DNA of 5,076 nt from Pseudomonadota bacterium (GTDB lineage Bacteria; Pseudomonadota; Gammaproteobacteria; Burkholderiales; SG8-39). This document shows, piece by piece, positions 1 to 5,076 of the stretch. Every line of letters starts with the position of its first letter. The stretch's first letter is position 1. Below the pieces are notes generated by a model. That model was not told where the DNA came from and did no database searches. It was given only the letters and a program-made list of their open reading frames with translations. The translations under genes and the position numbers were made by a program. The stretch spans positions 1 through 5,076 of the forward strand of contig QGUL01000164.1 of assembly GCA_003242425.1 (NCBI GenBank), in the 5' to 3' direction.

Positions 1-979
1 CGGACGCGGTTTTGAAGTCCGGGGGGGGAAAGTGGTTGCCGGTCTACCGGGCCCGGCGTCCCGTTCGCACAGTCAGGGTGCCCTTGCAGCCCTTTCCGGG
101 GGCGCAGCCCTTGGCGTCCAGCGCGAGCGCGGTGTGCGGCCACGTCTCCTGCAGGCGTTGCAGGTCGACGGTGCGGGCTTCCAGATCGAGGGCCTGCAGC
201 CATTGTTCGCTGCGCGGCGCGAGGGTCGAACGGGCGCGCAGGCTCATGCCGTCCGCATCCGCCGAGAGCGAGGCATCGAGCCGGTTCAGCGTGCCGTTGA
301 GCTGCACGCGTACCGCGAGCGGAAGATCCGCGCGCACGAAGGGCAGCTCGGCGCCGGCGCGGTCGTAATGCAGATCGAACGCCAGCGGAAAGGGCGCGCG
401 CGTGCCGATGCTGCCGCTTGCCGCGAGGGCGCCGTAGGCGGTGCGCATGCCGAAGCGGCTGAGCGTATGCGCGCGCACGCCGCCGCGATAGCGCGCGTAC
501 AGATCGGTGATGCGTTCGCGGTGTCCGCTCGCTTCGTGGGTGAAGAGCAGTTCGTCGATGCGCGCTTCGCGCACGCGCAGGCCGATGGGCAGGCCGATGT
601 GCTGCGGCGGTCCGCTTTCCGTTTTCTGCGCGCCGGCTTTGAGCAGCACGTCGAGCCGGGCGATGCGCAGGCGGTGCACGTACAGCCGCCCGAACACCGC
701 GCGCACGAGATCGGCGCGCAGGCTGAGCGTCGCCGCTTCGACGCGTACGCCGTCGTCCTCGTAGCGCAGCGCCTCCAGTTCCAGGCCGCCGAGCAGCGTG
801 CCGCGCGGTTCGACGAGCTGCAGGCGGTCGCCGAGCAGGTCCTGGGCGCGCGCCAGCGCCCAGCGCGTGCCGCCTTCCGTGGCGGTGACCCACCACAGCG
901 CGGCCGCGGTCAGTACGAGCAGCGCGAGCAGCACCGCGAAGACGATGCCCAGAGCTTTGGCGATGCGCTTGGCGTTCAG
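1..979 (-). CDS. tamB: TamB N-terminal part (translocation/assembly module), partial and frameshifted
   Basis: TamB is anchored in the inner membrane and spans the periplasm as a long beta-rich groove, working with the outer-membrane protein TamA. Visible here are a basic start (NAKRIAK), one hydrophobic anchor ending in AALWW, then the usual TamB pattern: GTLLGGLELEALRY, followed by alternating beta segments such as LYVHRLRIARLDVLL. The open frame stops with TAG at 46-44 after about 311 codons, whereas TamB normally exceeds 1000 residues. Shifting frame at about 66-67 gives NGTPGPVDRQPL, which fits the conserved TamB N-x-x-PGP-x-D motif, and this frame stays open to the window edge. A base therefore appears to be missing, either a true mutation or a sequencing error near a contig end. 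The first ordinary start in frame is GTG at 934, but it would remove the basic residues and part of the anchor. I prefer CTG at 979, which overlaps the tamA stop. Family call is strong; start is moderate. Confidence 0.85.
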
Positions 980-2808
980 AAGTTGTACCCCACCGAGAAA
1001 TGCAGCCGGATTTCGCCCGTGCGTTCACCGTAGGCGACGTCGGCGCGCAACGGACCGATCGGACTGCGGAAGCGTACGCCGACGCCGTAACCGACCGCGG
1101 GATCGTAATCGCGGCGCGAATCGGCGGCGTCGCCCGCGTCGACGAAGGCGGCCAGCCCCAGCGATTCGTTCAGCCAGTGCGTGTACTCGATACTGCCGAT
1201 GGCGAGAAAGCGCCCGCCGACCGTCGCGCCTTCGATGTCCACGCCCAGGCTCTCGAAGGCGTAGCCGCGCACGGTCTGGGCGCCGCCGGTTCGGAACAGG
1301 AAGGTCGAGGGAATTCCTTTGCGCGCGCCGGAAAGCACCAGACCCAGCGCGCCGCGGAAAGTGAGATCGACGTTGCGGCCGAGCGGGTAGAAGGCGGTGA
1401 GCGAAGCGGTGCCGCGCAGGAAGGTCCGCGTGGACAGTCCCGCCGGCGCGCCGCCGATGCTCACTGTGCCGAGATAGCCGCGCCGCGGCGAGACGAGATC
1501 GTCGGTATTGCGGAAGGCGTGGCGGTAGCCGAAGAACACCGCGTGCACGTGGTCGGTGATTTCGCCGGCGATAATCTGTTCCTCGATGTGGCCGGAGACG
1601 TAGAACGAGGATGGCGTGCGGTACAGCCCCCAGTTGTGCGCCAGGCCCGCGGACAGCTCGCGCGTTTCCTCGTCCTGGATGTCGGTACGGCGCAGGCTGA
1701 CGAACAGGTTCTCCCAGCTCGCGTCCGAATGCGGCGGCGAATCGAAATCCACGCGCGCCGATTGCGCCAGCGATTCCAGCCGCAGGTCGGCGCGCAGCCG
1801 CCAGGCGGCGTCGAACATGTCCATGTGGCTGTAGGTGAGCTGGGCGCGGTAGCGGGTGTCGGTGCTGTAGCCCACACCCGCTTCGAAACGCTGACGGCGG
1901 TTCTCGATCACGTTGACGTATACGGGCGCGGCCGCGGCCTTGTTCACGTCGTCGTCCACCGCGATCTGCGCGCTGGAGAAATACCCGCTTTCCAGCAGGC
2001 GGCGCTGGTAGATCGCGAGCTTCTCGGCCGAATAGGGCTCGCCGCGCCGCATGGGGCTGAAGTTCTCGACGATGCGCGCCGGGTAGCGCCGCGACCCGGA
2101 AGCCTTCACCTCGCCGAAATGGAACACCGGCCCGCTGTCGATCTCCACGCGCAGCGTCGCGCTGTCGGCTTCGGGATCGATCAGCGCTTCGCTCGCGCGG
2201 ATGCGGGCGCCGGCATAGCGACCCGAGGACAAGGCGGTGAGGGCGTTGCGCTTGGAGGCGTCCCAGTCTTCCTGACGGAAGGGCTGGCCGGGCGCGAGGC
2301 TCCAGTTCGCCCGCGCGTTGGCGAGCAGCGGTGCCGCTTCGGGGTCTTCGGTGGCGGGGCCGTGAAAGGCGAGATCGACCTCGCGCACGATCACGCGCGG
2401 GCCGGGATCGACTTCGATGCGCACGGTCCACGGCTCGGTCTGCTCGTCGATGCGGGCTTCGATCCTGGGCCTGAAGTAGCCTTCGGTGGCGACCGCGCGG
2501 CGCGTCTGCTGCACGGCCTCGTCGACGAGGCGCTCAAGCAGTTCGCGGCTCATCTGCGGGTCGTCCTGCCAGCGCACCAGGCTGAGGCCGCTTTGCAGCA
2601 TGCCTGCGAGCGGCGCCGGCGCCTGCACTTCGACGCGATAGCGCACGCCGGCGGCCCGGCTTTCCTCGGCCGCCGACTGGGCCCATGCGGGCAGCCCTGC
2701 CGGCATGCCGGCCAGCATGAACGCGATCAGGCGGACGTGGAACGGAACGGAGTTGAACGACTTGGGAAAACGCAACGGGCGGTGCTCGCGCTGGAACTTT
2801 CGCGACAT
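976..2808 (-). CDS. tamA: TamA, Omp85-family outer-membrane translocation/assembly protein
   Basis: The 610-residue protein matches the usual TamA length of about 580-610. TamA sits in the outer membrane and, with TamB, assists assembly of outer-membrane proteins such as autotransporters. Order of parts: a signal peptide whose hydrophobic core (about 26-43) ends in AWA before Q44; three POTRA-like segments at about 56-135, 139-223 and 227-303; and a 16-strand-type beta-barrel from about 304 to the end. VRGY at 513-516 is the Omp85 barrel-lumen loop motif. The end is barrel-like: SPIGPLRADVAYGE, then a last strand finishing in Phe, the typical Bam-recognised C-terminus. The ATG at 2808 is the only standard start before the signal core. 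It gives an unusually long basic n-region of about 24 residues, and its ribosome binding site is weak. The gene follows the response regulator by 96 bases and its TGA overlaps the proposed tamB start. A general BamA-like paralogue is less likely because BamA has five POTRA domains and is longer. Confidence 0.93.
   Translation of the reverse strand: MSRKFQREHRPLRFPKSFNSVPFHVRLIAFMLAGMPAGLPAWAQSAAEESRAAGVRYRVEVQAPAPLAGMLQSGLSLVRWQDDPQMSRELLERLVDEAVQQTRRAVATEGYFRPRIEARIDEQTEPWTVRIEVDPGPRVIVREVDLAFHGPATEDPEAAPLLANARANWSLAPGQPFRQEDWDASKRNALTALSSGRYAGARIRASEALIDPEADSATLRVEIDSGPVFHFGEVKASGSRRYPARIVENFSPMRRGEPYSAEKLAIYQRRLLESGYFSSAQIAVDDDVNKAAAAPVYVNVIENRRQRFEAGVGYSTDTRYRAQLTYSHMDMFDAAWRLRADLRLESLAQSARVDFDSPPHSDASWENLFVSLRRTDIQDEETRELSAGLAHNWGLYRTPSSFYVSGHIEEQIIAGEITDHVHAVFFGYRHAFRNTDDLVSPRRGYLGTVSIGGAPAGLSTRTFLRGTASLTAFYPLGRNVDLTFRGALGLVLSGARKGIPSTFLFRTGGAQTVRGYAFESLGVDIEGATVGGRFLAIGSIEYTHWLNESLGLAAFVDAGDAADSRRDYDPAVGYGVGVRFRSPIGPLRADVAYGERTGEIRLHFSVGYNF
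988..994 (-). promoter_or_regulatory. Candidate ribosome binding site for tamB that supports a CTG start
   Basis: On the minus strand GGTGGGG lies 8 bases upstream of the CTG at 979-977, a usual Shine-Dalgarno distance. It lies inside the last codons of tamA. No ATG, GTG or TTG exists in the tamB frame between the in-frame stop at 1027-1025 and the GTG at 934, so this site is the main evidence for the non-standard start. The core is GGTGG and not GGAGG, so it is imperfect. Confidence 0.45.
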
Positions 2809-2870
2809 TCTATGCCGGCATCCGGCACAGCGGCCGCACCGGCCGCCCGCGGTTGCGCGAGCACCGTTTT

Positions 2871-2899
2871 CACCCGGGTCCGTTGTCCGGGCCCGGGTG
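2871..2899 (-). terminator. GC-rich stem-loop between regulator and tamA, possible terminator or attenuator
   Basis: CACCCGGG at 2871-2878 pairs with CCCGGGTG at 2892-2899. The stem extends inward through CCG (2880-2882) with CGG (2888-2890), with one mismatch (a G-T wobble on the plus strand) and a 5-base loop at 2883-2887. It begins 5 bases after the regulator stop. On the minus strand the bases after the stem are GAAAACGG, so there is no U tract and intrinsic termination is doubtful. It may instead protect the 3' end of the kinase-regulator message or attenuate reading into tamA. Confidence 0.45.
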
Positions 2900-2904
2900 C
2901 GCTT

Positions 2905-3585
2905 TCAGAACGGCCGCAGCGAGCTGTAGTTGGCGAAATGCGAAGTGCGCTGCGGCGGCAGCATGCCGTTGCAGGCCGGCAGTTTGCGGATGCTTTCGGT
3001 CAGCACGACCAGTTCGGCCACGGATTGCACTTCCAGCTTGTGCATGACGCGTGCGCGGTGTGCCTTGATGGTCCGTTCGGTGGTGCCCAGCTCGGCGGCG
3101 ATCTGCTTGTTGCGCAATCCGCGCACGAGAGCGTTCAGCACTTCGCGTTCGCGCCGCGTGAGCCGCTGATAGCGGCCCAGTTTGGAGGCGGTGGACTCGG
3201 CGTCGAGACGGATCGCTTCGCTGCGCGCGATCGCCCGTTCCACGGCCGCGAGCAGTTCCTCGCTCGACACCGGTTTGATGAGGAAATCCTCCGCCCCGGC
3301 CTTGATGGCCGCGACCGCCGTGCGCGTGTCGGCGTGCGCGGTCACGAAAACGATGGGCACCATGCTCATGCGGCGCTGCATCTCTGCCTGCAGTTCCAGT
3401 CCGCTGGTGCCCGCCATGCGCACGTCGAGCAGCAGGCAGTCGGCTTTGCTGAGGTCGGCGCGCAGCAAAGCCTCGGCCGAATCGAACAGCAGTACGTCGT
3501 AGTCCAGTACCCGCAGCAGCCGGGCGACGGCGTTGCGGAAGGATTCGTCGTCGTCGACGACATAGACGGTTTTGCGCGGGTTCAT
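2905..3585 (-). CDS. FixJ-type response regulator (receiver plus LuxR-type HTH)
   Basis: The 226-residue cytoplasmic transcription factor is likely phosphorylated by the adjacent kinase. Receiver domain, about 5-120: acidic cluster D11-D12-D13 in VVDDDES, phosphoacceptor D54 in LLLDV, conserved T82 in FVTAHAD, and K104 in FLIKP. After a linker comes a LuxR/GerE-type DNA-binding domain, about 139-200, with LTRREREVL (142-150) and the helix-turn-helix KQIAAELGTTERTIKAHRA (160-178), matching FixJ and TtrR-type regulators. About 26 residues follow (ending NYSSLRPF), longer than the usual end just after the last helix. The ATG at 3585 is preceded by a near-perfect AAGGAGG, 4 bases away. That site is built into the last codons of the kinase (TKEEP), and the two genes share ATGA, so they are translationally coupled. 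The regulon is not deducible; autoregulation is possible. Domain call is very secure, but no specific gene name is justified. Confidence 0.95.
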   Translation of the reverse strand: MNPRKTVYVVDDDESFRNAVARLLRVLDYDVLLFDSAEALLRADLSKADCLLLDVRMAGTSGLELQAEMQRRMSMVPIVFVTAHADTRTAVAAIKAGAEDFLIKPVSSEELLAAVERAIARSEAIRLDAESTASKLGRYQRLTRREREVLNALVRGLRNKQIAAELGTTERTIKAHRARVMHKLEVQSVAELVVLTESIRKLPACNGMLPPQRTSHFANYSSLRPF

Positions 3586-4649
3586 GGTTCCTCCTTGGTG
3601 ATCGGCAATTCCAGTGCGAGTTGTGCACCGCCGAGGCAGGAACGCGAGGCGTAAAGGCGGCCGCCGTGCGCCTCGACGATGCGCCTCGACACGGCCAACC
3701 CCATGCCGGTCCCCTGCCTCTTGGTGGTGTAGAAAGGTTCGAAGATGTGCGCCCGGGCGTGCTCCGGAATGCCGATGCCCGAGTCGCTGACGGCGATGCG
3801 GATGCTGCGGCCTTCGCCCGTCTGGGTGGTCAGCATGACGCGGCGGAACTCGCTGCCGGCCGCGACGGCTTCCATCGCGTTGCGCACCAGGTTGAGGACC
3901 ACCTGCTGCAGCTGCACACGGTCGCCGTGGATGTGCGGCAGCGCGGGATCCAGAGCAAGCGCGAGCTCGATGTCGCGTTCGGCGGCTTCGCCGCGGATCA
4001 TGTCGGCGACCTTGGTCACCAGCGCGTTGAAATCCACTTTCTCGGCGACGGGGCCGCTGCCGCGATAGAGCGCCGCGATGCGGCGGATCACGGCGGTGGC
4101 GCGCTTGTCGTCCTGGATGATGTCGTGCAGCGCCTTGCGGACGTCGTCCACGCGCGGCGGGCGGCGCTCGAGCAGCATCAACGCCGCTTCCGCGTTGGAG
4201 AGGATCGCGGCGAGCGGCTGACGGAGCTCGTGCGCGATCGCGGCCGACATTTCGTCCGTGGCGACGGCGGATTCGAGTTCGCGCTCGGTGCGCCGGCGAC
4301 GGCGGCGTTCCCAAAGGAACAGAGCGAGCAGCGCCGCGAGCAGCAGGACGACGGCCAGCACGGCGAGAACGAGATGCGGCGAGACGGCCGTGCCGGCTTC
4401 GGTACGGCAGGCGGTGCCTTGTCTCTGCGGCCCGAGCCGCAGGGTGTGCAGCGAATCGGCGGGACGGAGCCCGAGGACCGGAACCGGCTCGCACGGCGGA
4501 TACCGGCTGATGCCGCCTGCCGCCCAGGCGGACCCGGGCGACCACAGCGCACCGCACAGTGCGCAGAAGGCGAACAGGGCAGCGGTGAATTTCGGCGCGG
4601 CGTTCCGGGCGCGGAGAGGGAACGGGTGTGGGTCGCTCAACGGACTCAC
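3582..4649 (-). CDS. Membrane sensor histidine kinase, FixL-like catalytic core
   Basis: The 355-residue inner-membrane kinase should phosphorylate the adjacent regulator. An N-terminal hydrophobic segment (about 20-43) ends in AWA before A44 and looks like a cleavable signal peptide or a first membrane helix. A short periplasmic stretch of about 48 residues carries two cysteines, C53 and C81. The membrane helix is at about 93-113, followed by an arginine-rich stop (ERRRRRR). The H-box begins almost at once, with H140 in AIAHELRQPLAAIL, close to the FixL-family ELNQPLAAI. The ATPase domain has the N-box around N253/N257 (LNLVRNAMEA), G1 DSGIGIP (289-295), F-box FEPFYTTK (303-310) and G2 GTGMGLAV (313-320), so all catalytic motifs are intact. 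There is no HAMP, PAS or GAF domain. The start is GTG at 4649, with a good ribosome binding site and no other standard start upstream before an in-frame stop at 4754-4752. The signal sensed is unknown. Confidence 0.94.
   Translation of the reverse strand: MSPLSDPHPFPLRARNAAPKFTAALFAFCALCGALWSPGSAWAAGGISRYPPCEPVPVLGLRPADSLHTLRLGPQRQGTACRTEAGTAVSPHLVLAVLAVVLLLAALLALFLWERRRRRRTERELESAVATDEMSAAIAHELRQPLAAILSNAEAALMLLERRPPRVDDVRKALHDIIQDDKRATAVIRRIAALYRGSGPVAEKVDFNALVTKVADMIRGEAAERDIELALALDPALPHIHGDRVQLQQVVLNLVRNAMEAVAAGSEFRRVMLTTQTGEGRSIRIAVSDSGIGIPEHARAHIFEPFYTTKRQGTGMGLAVSRRIVEAHGGRLYASRSCLGGAQLALELPITKEEP
3590..3596 (-). promoter_or_regulatory. Strong Shine-Dalgarno of the response regulator, inside the kinase 3' end
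   Basis: The minus strand reads AAGGAGG, then AACC, then ATG. The site fixes the regulator start at 3585 and sits within the kinase's Lys-Glu-Glu codons. With the ATGA overlap at 3585-3582 it indicates coupled translation of the pair. Confidence 0.85.
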
Positions 4650-4655
4650 CGCCGC

Positions 4656-4662
4656 ACCTCCC
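4656..4662 (-). promoter_or_regulatory. Shine-Dalgarno supporting the GTG start of the kinase
   Basis: The minus strand reads GGGAGGT, followed by 6 bases and then GTG at 4649. It is the best such site upstream of the kinase and decides in favour of the GTG start. Confidence 0.75.
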
Positions 4663-4794
4663 GTCTCGAGCGGATGTGATCGGAGGCTGTAGCCACGGCG
4701 CGGGCCGTTGCGTTGCGCATGAGCGGCACTACCTTGTCCCCGACGGCGATCTCACGACTTCCGACAGTGCGGCGCGCCGTCCCGCCGAACGGTG

Positions 4795-4820
4795 GATGCG
4801 TCATGCACTTTCGACGCACC
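4795..4820. repeat. Inverted repeat GATGCGTC-N10-GACGCACC, candidate operator
   Basis: GATGCGTC at 4795-4802 and GACGCACC at 4813-4820 form an imperfect dyad: the six inner bases TGCGTC and GACGCA pair exactly, around a 10-base spacer. It lies just downstream of the candidate promoter and about 150 bases before the kinase start. Dyads of this size are typical of dimeric regulators, and the adjacent LuxR-type regulator is one candidate binder. That link is inference only. Confidence 0.4.
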
Positions 4821-4839
4821 GAATTGTTCTGGTTTGTTG

Positions 4840-4868
4840 ACTAAAGCATTAGCCAAAGGCCGGTTCAA
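4840..4868 (-). promoter_or_regulatory. Candidate sigma70-type promoter for the kinase-regulator operon
   Basis: On the minus strand TTGAAC (4868-4863, four of six matches to TTGACA) is followed by exactly 17 bases and TTTAGT (4845-4840, four of six matches to TATAAT). A TG one base before the -10 makes it an extended type, TGCTTTAGT. It lies in the A/T-richest patch of the gap and points toward the kinase, leaving a leader of roughly 180 bases. The match is only moderate and experimental support is absent. Confidence 0.4.
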
Positions 4869-4887
4869 TCGTGCCAAGGGACAGCGT

Positions 4888-4938
4888 TGCGCTTCGGCGT
4901 AAGTCGCCGAAGCGCACTCGCCGCGCCTTCGCGGGCGA
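4888..4938 (-). terminator. Tandem stem-loops after the partial upstream gene, possible terminator
   Basis: TGCGCTTCGGCG (4888-4899) and CGCCGAAGCGCA (4905-4916) form a perfect 12-bp stem with the 5-base loop TAAGT. Right beside it, TCGCCGCG (4918-4925) pairs with CGCGGGCGA (4930-4938) around loop CCTT, with one bulged G. On the minus strand they come about 38 bases after the stop of the right-hand gene and just before the candidate kinase promoter, a sensible place for a terminator. No T run follows on either strand, so a classical intrinsic terminator is not shown. Confidence 0.45.
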
Positions 4939-4976
4939 CCGACGCGCCTTGTGCAAGTCGTGTGCCGGAGACGGAA

Positions 4977-5076
4977 TCAGGCCGCCTGGTCTGCGGGAGC
5001 GGTGTCGGACGATGCGTCTGAAGACGCACCTTCCTGCGGGTCGCGGCGGTCGGGGTGCACGACCGTTTGCGCGATG
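4977..5076 (-). CDS. C-terminal end of an unidentified protein, partial
   Basis: Reading from the right edge on the minus strand, one frame is open from 5075 to a TGA at 4979-4977 and encodes 32 residues. It begins IAQTVVHPDRRDPQEG and ends in a tail rich in Ser, Asp and Ala (SSDASSDTAPADQAA). Acidic, low-complexity, Ala-rich tails are common at the ends of real proteins in GC-rich bacteria. The stem-loops just downstream and the same orientation as the other genes support a true gene end. Too little is present to name a family. The stretch is short enough that an open frame by chance cannot be excluded. Confidence 0.55.
   Translation of the reverse strand, partial: IAQTVVHPDRRDPQEGASSDASSDTAPADQAA
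5011..5030. repeat. Second copy of the GATGCGTC / GACGCACC inverted repeat, inside the partial gene
   Basis: GATGCGTC (5011-5018) and GACGCACC (5023-5030) repeat exactly the two 8-base arms found at 4795-4820, but with a 4-base spacer in place of 10. The inner part TGCGTCT / AGACGCA pairs over 7 bp. It falls within the codons for the Ser/Asp-rich tail, so it could be partly codon-driven. Confidence 0.4.

Larger units (their letters stand above)
4650..4976. other. Non-coding region upstream of the kinase
   Basis: These 327 bases separate the stop of the partial right-hand gene from the kinase start. They hold two adjacent stem-loops near the gene end, an A/T-richer patch around 4820-4870 with a candidate promoter, an inverted repeat at 4795-4820 and the kinase ribosome binding site. 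The stretch 4663-4794 shows nothing I can name. A 70-codon plus-strand reading frame at 4628-4840 crosses the promoter and kinase start, has no family resemblance, and I do not regard it as a gene. Confidence 0.7.

Noticed and set aside
32..1033. A 333-codon plus-strand open frame opposite tamB
   Set aside because: It is antisense to a recognisable TamB N-terminus, has no family signature, and reads as a compositional shadow of a GC-rich gene.
2809..2904. A separate promoter for tamA in the gap after the regulator
   Set aside because: The stretch is GC-rich and I find no convincing -35/-10 pair on the minus strand. I cannot exclude a promoter inside the regulator gene.
1000..3654. An 884-codon open frame on the plus strand opposite tamA and the regulator
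   Set aside because: It runs antisense to two genes with clear domains and spans the gap between them. Its composition (rich in Arg, Ala, Gly, His, Val) shows no domain. Such frames are expected opposite high-GC genes where stop codons are rare.
3621..4679. A 352-codon plus-strand open frame opposite the kinase
   Set aside because: It is antisense to a complete histidine kinase with every catalytic motif, and its product shows no domain.
4837..4842. TTGACT on the plus strand, resembling a -35 box
   Set aside because: No -10-like sequence follows at 16-18 bases, and there is no plus-strand gene downstream within the window.
4863..4878. TTGGCACG on the minus strand, resembling the -24 part of a sigma54 promoter
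   Set aside because: The near-invariant GC of the -12 element is absent at the required distance (it reads AACC, with CC after the 10-base spacing), so the match is one-sided.
1..5076. CRISPR arrays, insertion sequences, tRNA or other RNA genes
   Set aside because: No regularly spaced direct repeats, transposase motifs, terminal repeats or tRNA-like cloverleaf were seen on either strand.

Overview
The window is a GC-rich (roughly two-thirds G+C by eye) Gram-negative chromosomal segment. Every supported gene lies on the minus strand, so transcription runs from high to low coordinates. An adjacent tamA-tamB pair and a FixJ/FixL-type two-component pair point to a proteobacterium. Betaproteobacteria is my best guess, but it is an inference from family types and not from a close match.

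Layout in transcription order. (1) 5075-4977: the last 32 codons of an unidentified gene that enters from the right edge. (2) 4976-4650: a 327-base gap with a tandem pair of stem-loops (4888-4938), a candidate sigma70 promoter (4840-4868) and an inverted repeat (4795-4820). The arms of that inverted repeat recur inside the partial gene at 5011-5030. (3) 4649-3582: a membrane histidine kinase with a very short periplasmic region. (4) 3585-2905: a FixJ/NarL-type response regulator, coupled to the kinase by an ATGA overlap. (5) 2904-2809: a 96-base gap holding a strong stem-loop immediately after the regulator stop codon. (6) 2808-976: tamA, an Omp85-family outer-membrane protein. (7) 979-1: the N-terminal part of tamB, an inner-membrane-anchored periplasm-spanning protein. 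It is cut by the window edge and broken by an apparent one-base frameshift near position 66.

TamA and TamB together form the translocation and assembly module, which acts in outer-membrane protein assembly and, for TamB/AsmA-like proteins, is linked to lipid transport between the membranes. The kinase and regulator form one signalling unit. Their adjacency to tamAB in the same direction permits, but does not prove, co-transcription or regulatory linkage.

The points most worth following are the kinase's tiny two-cysteine sensor region with no HAMP or PAS domain, the likely CTG start of tamB inside a CTGA overlap, the frameshift in tamB, and the repeated inverted-repeat arms upstream of the kinase. 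I see no mobile element, CRISPR array, tRNA or rRNA, and no clear sign of a wholly new system.
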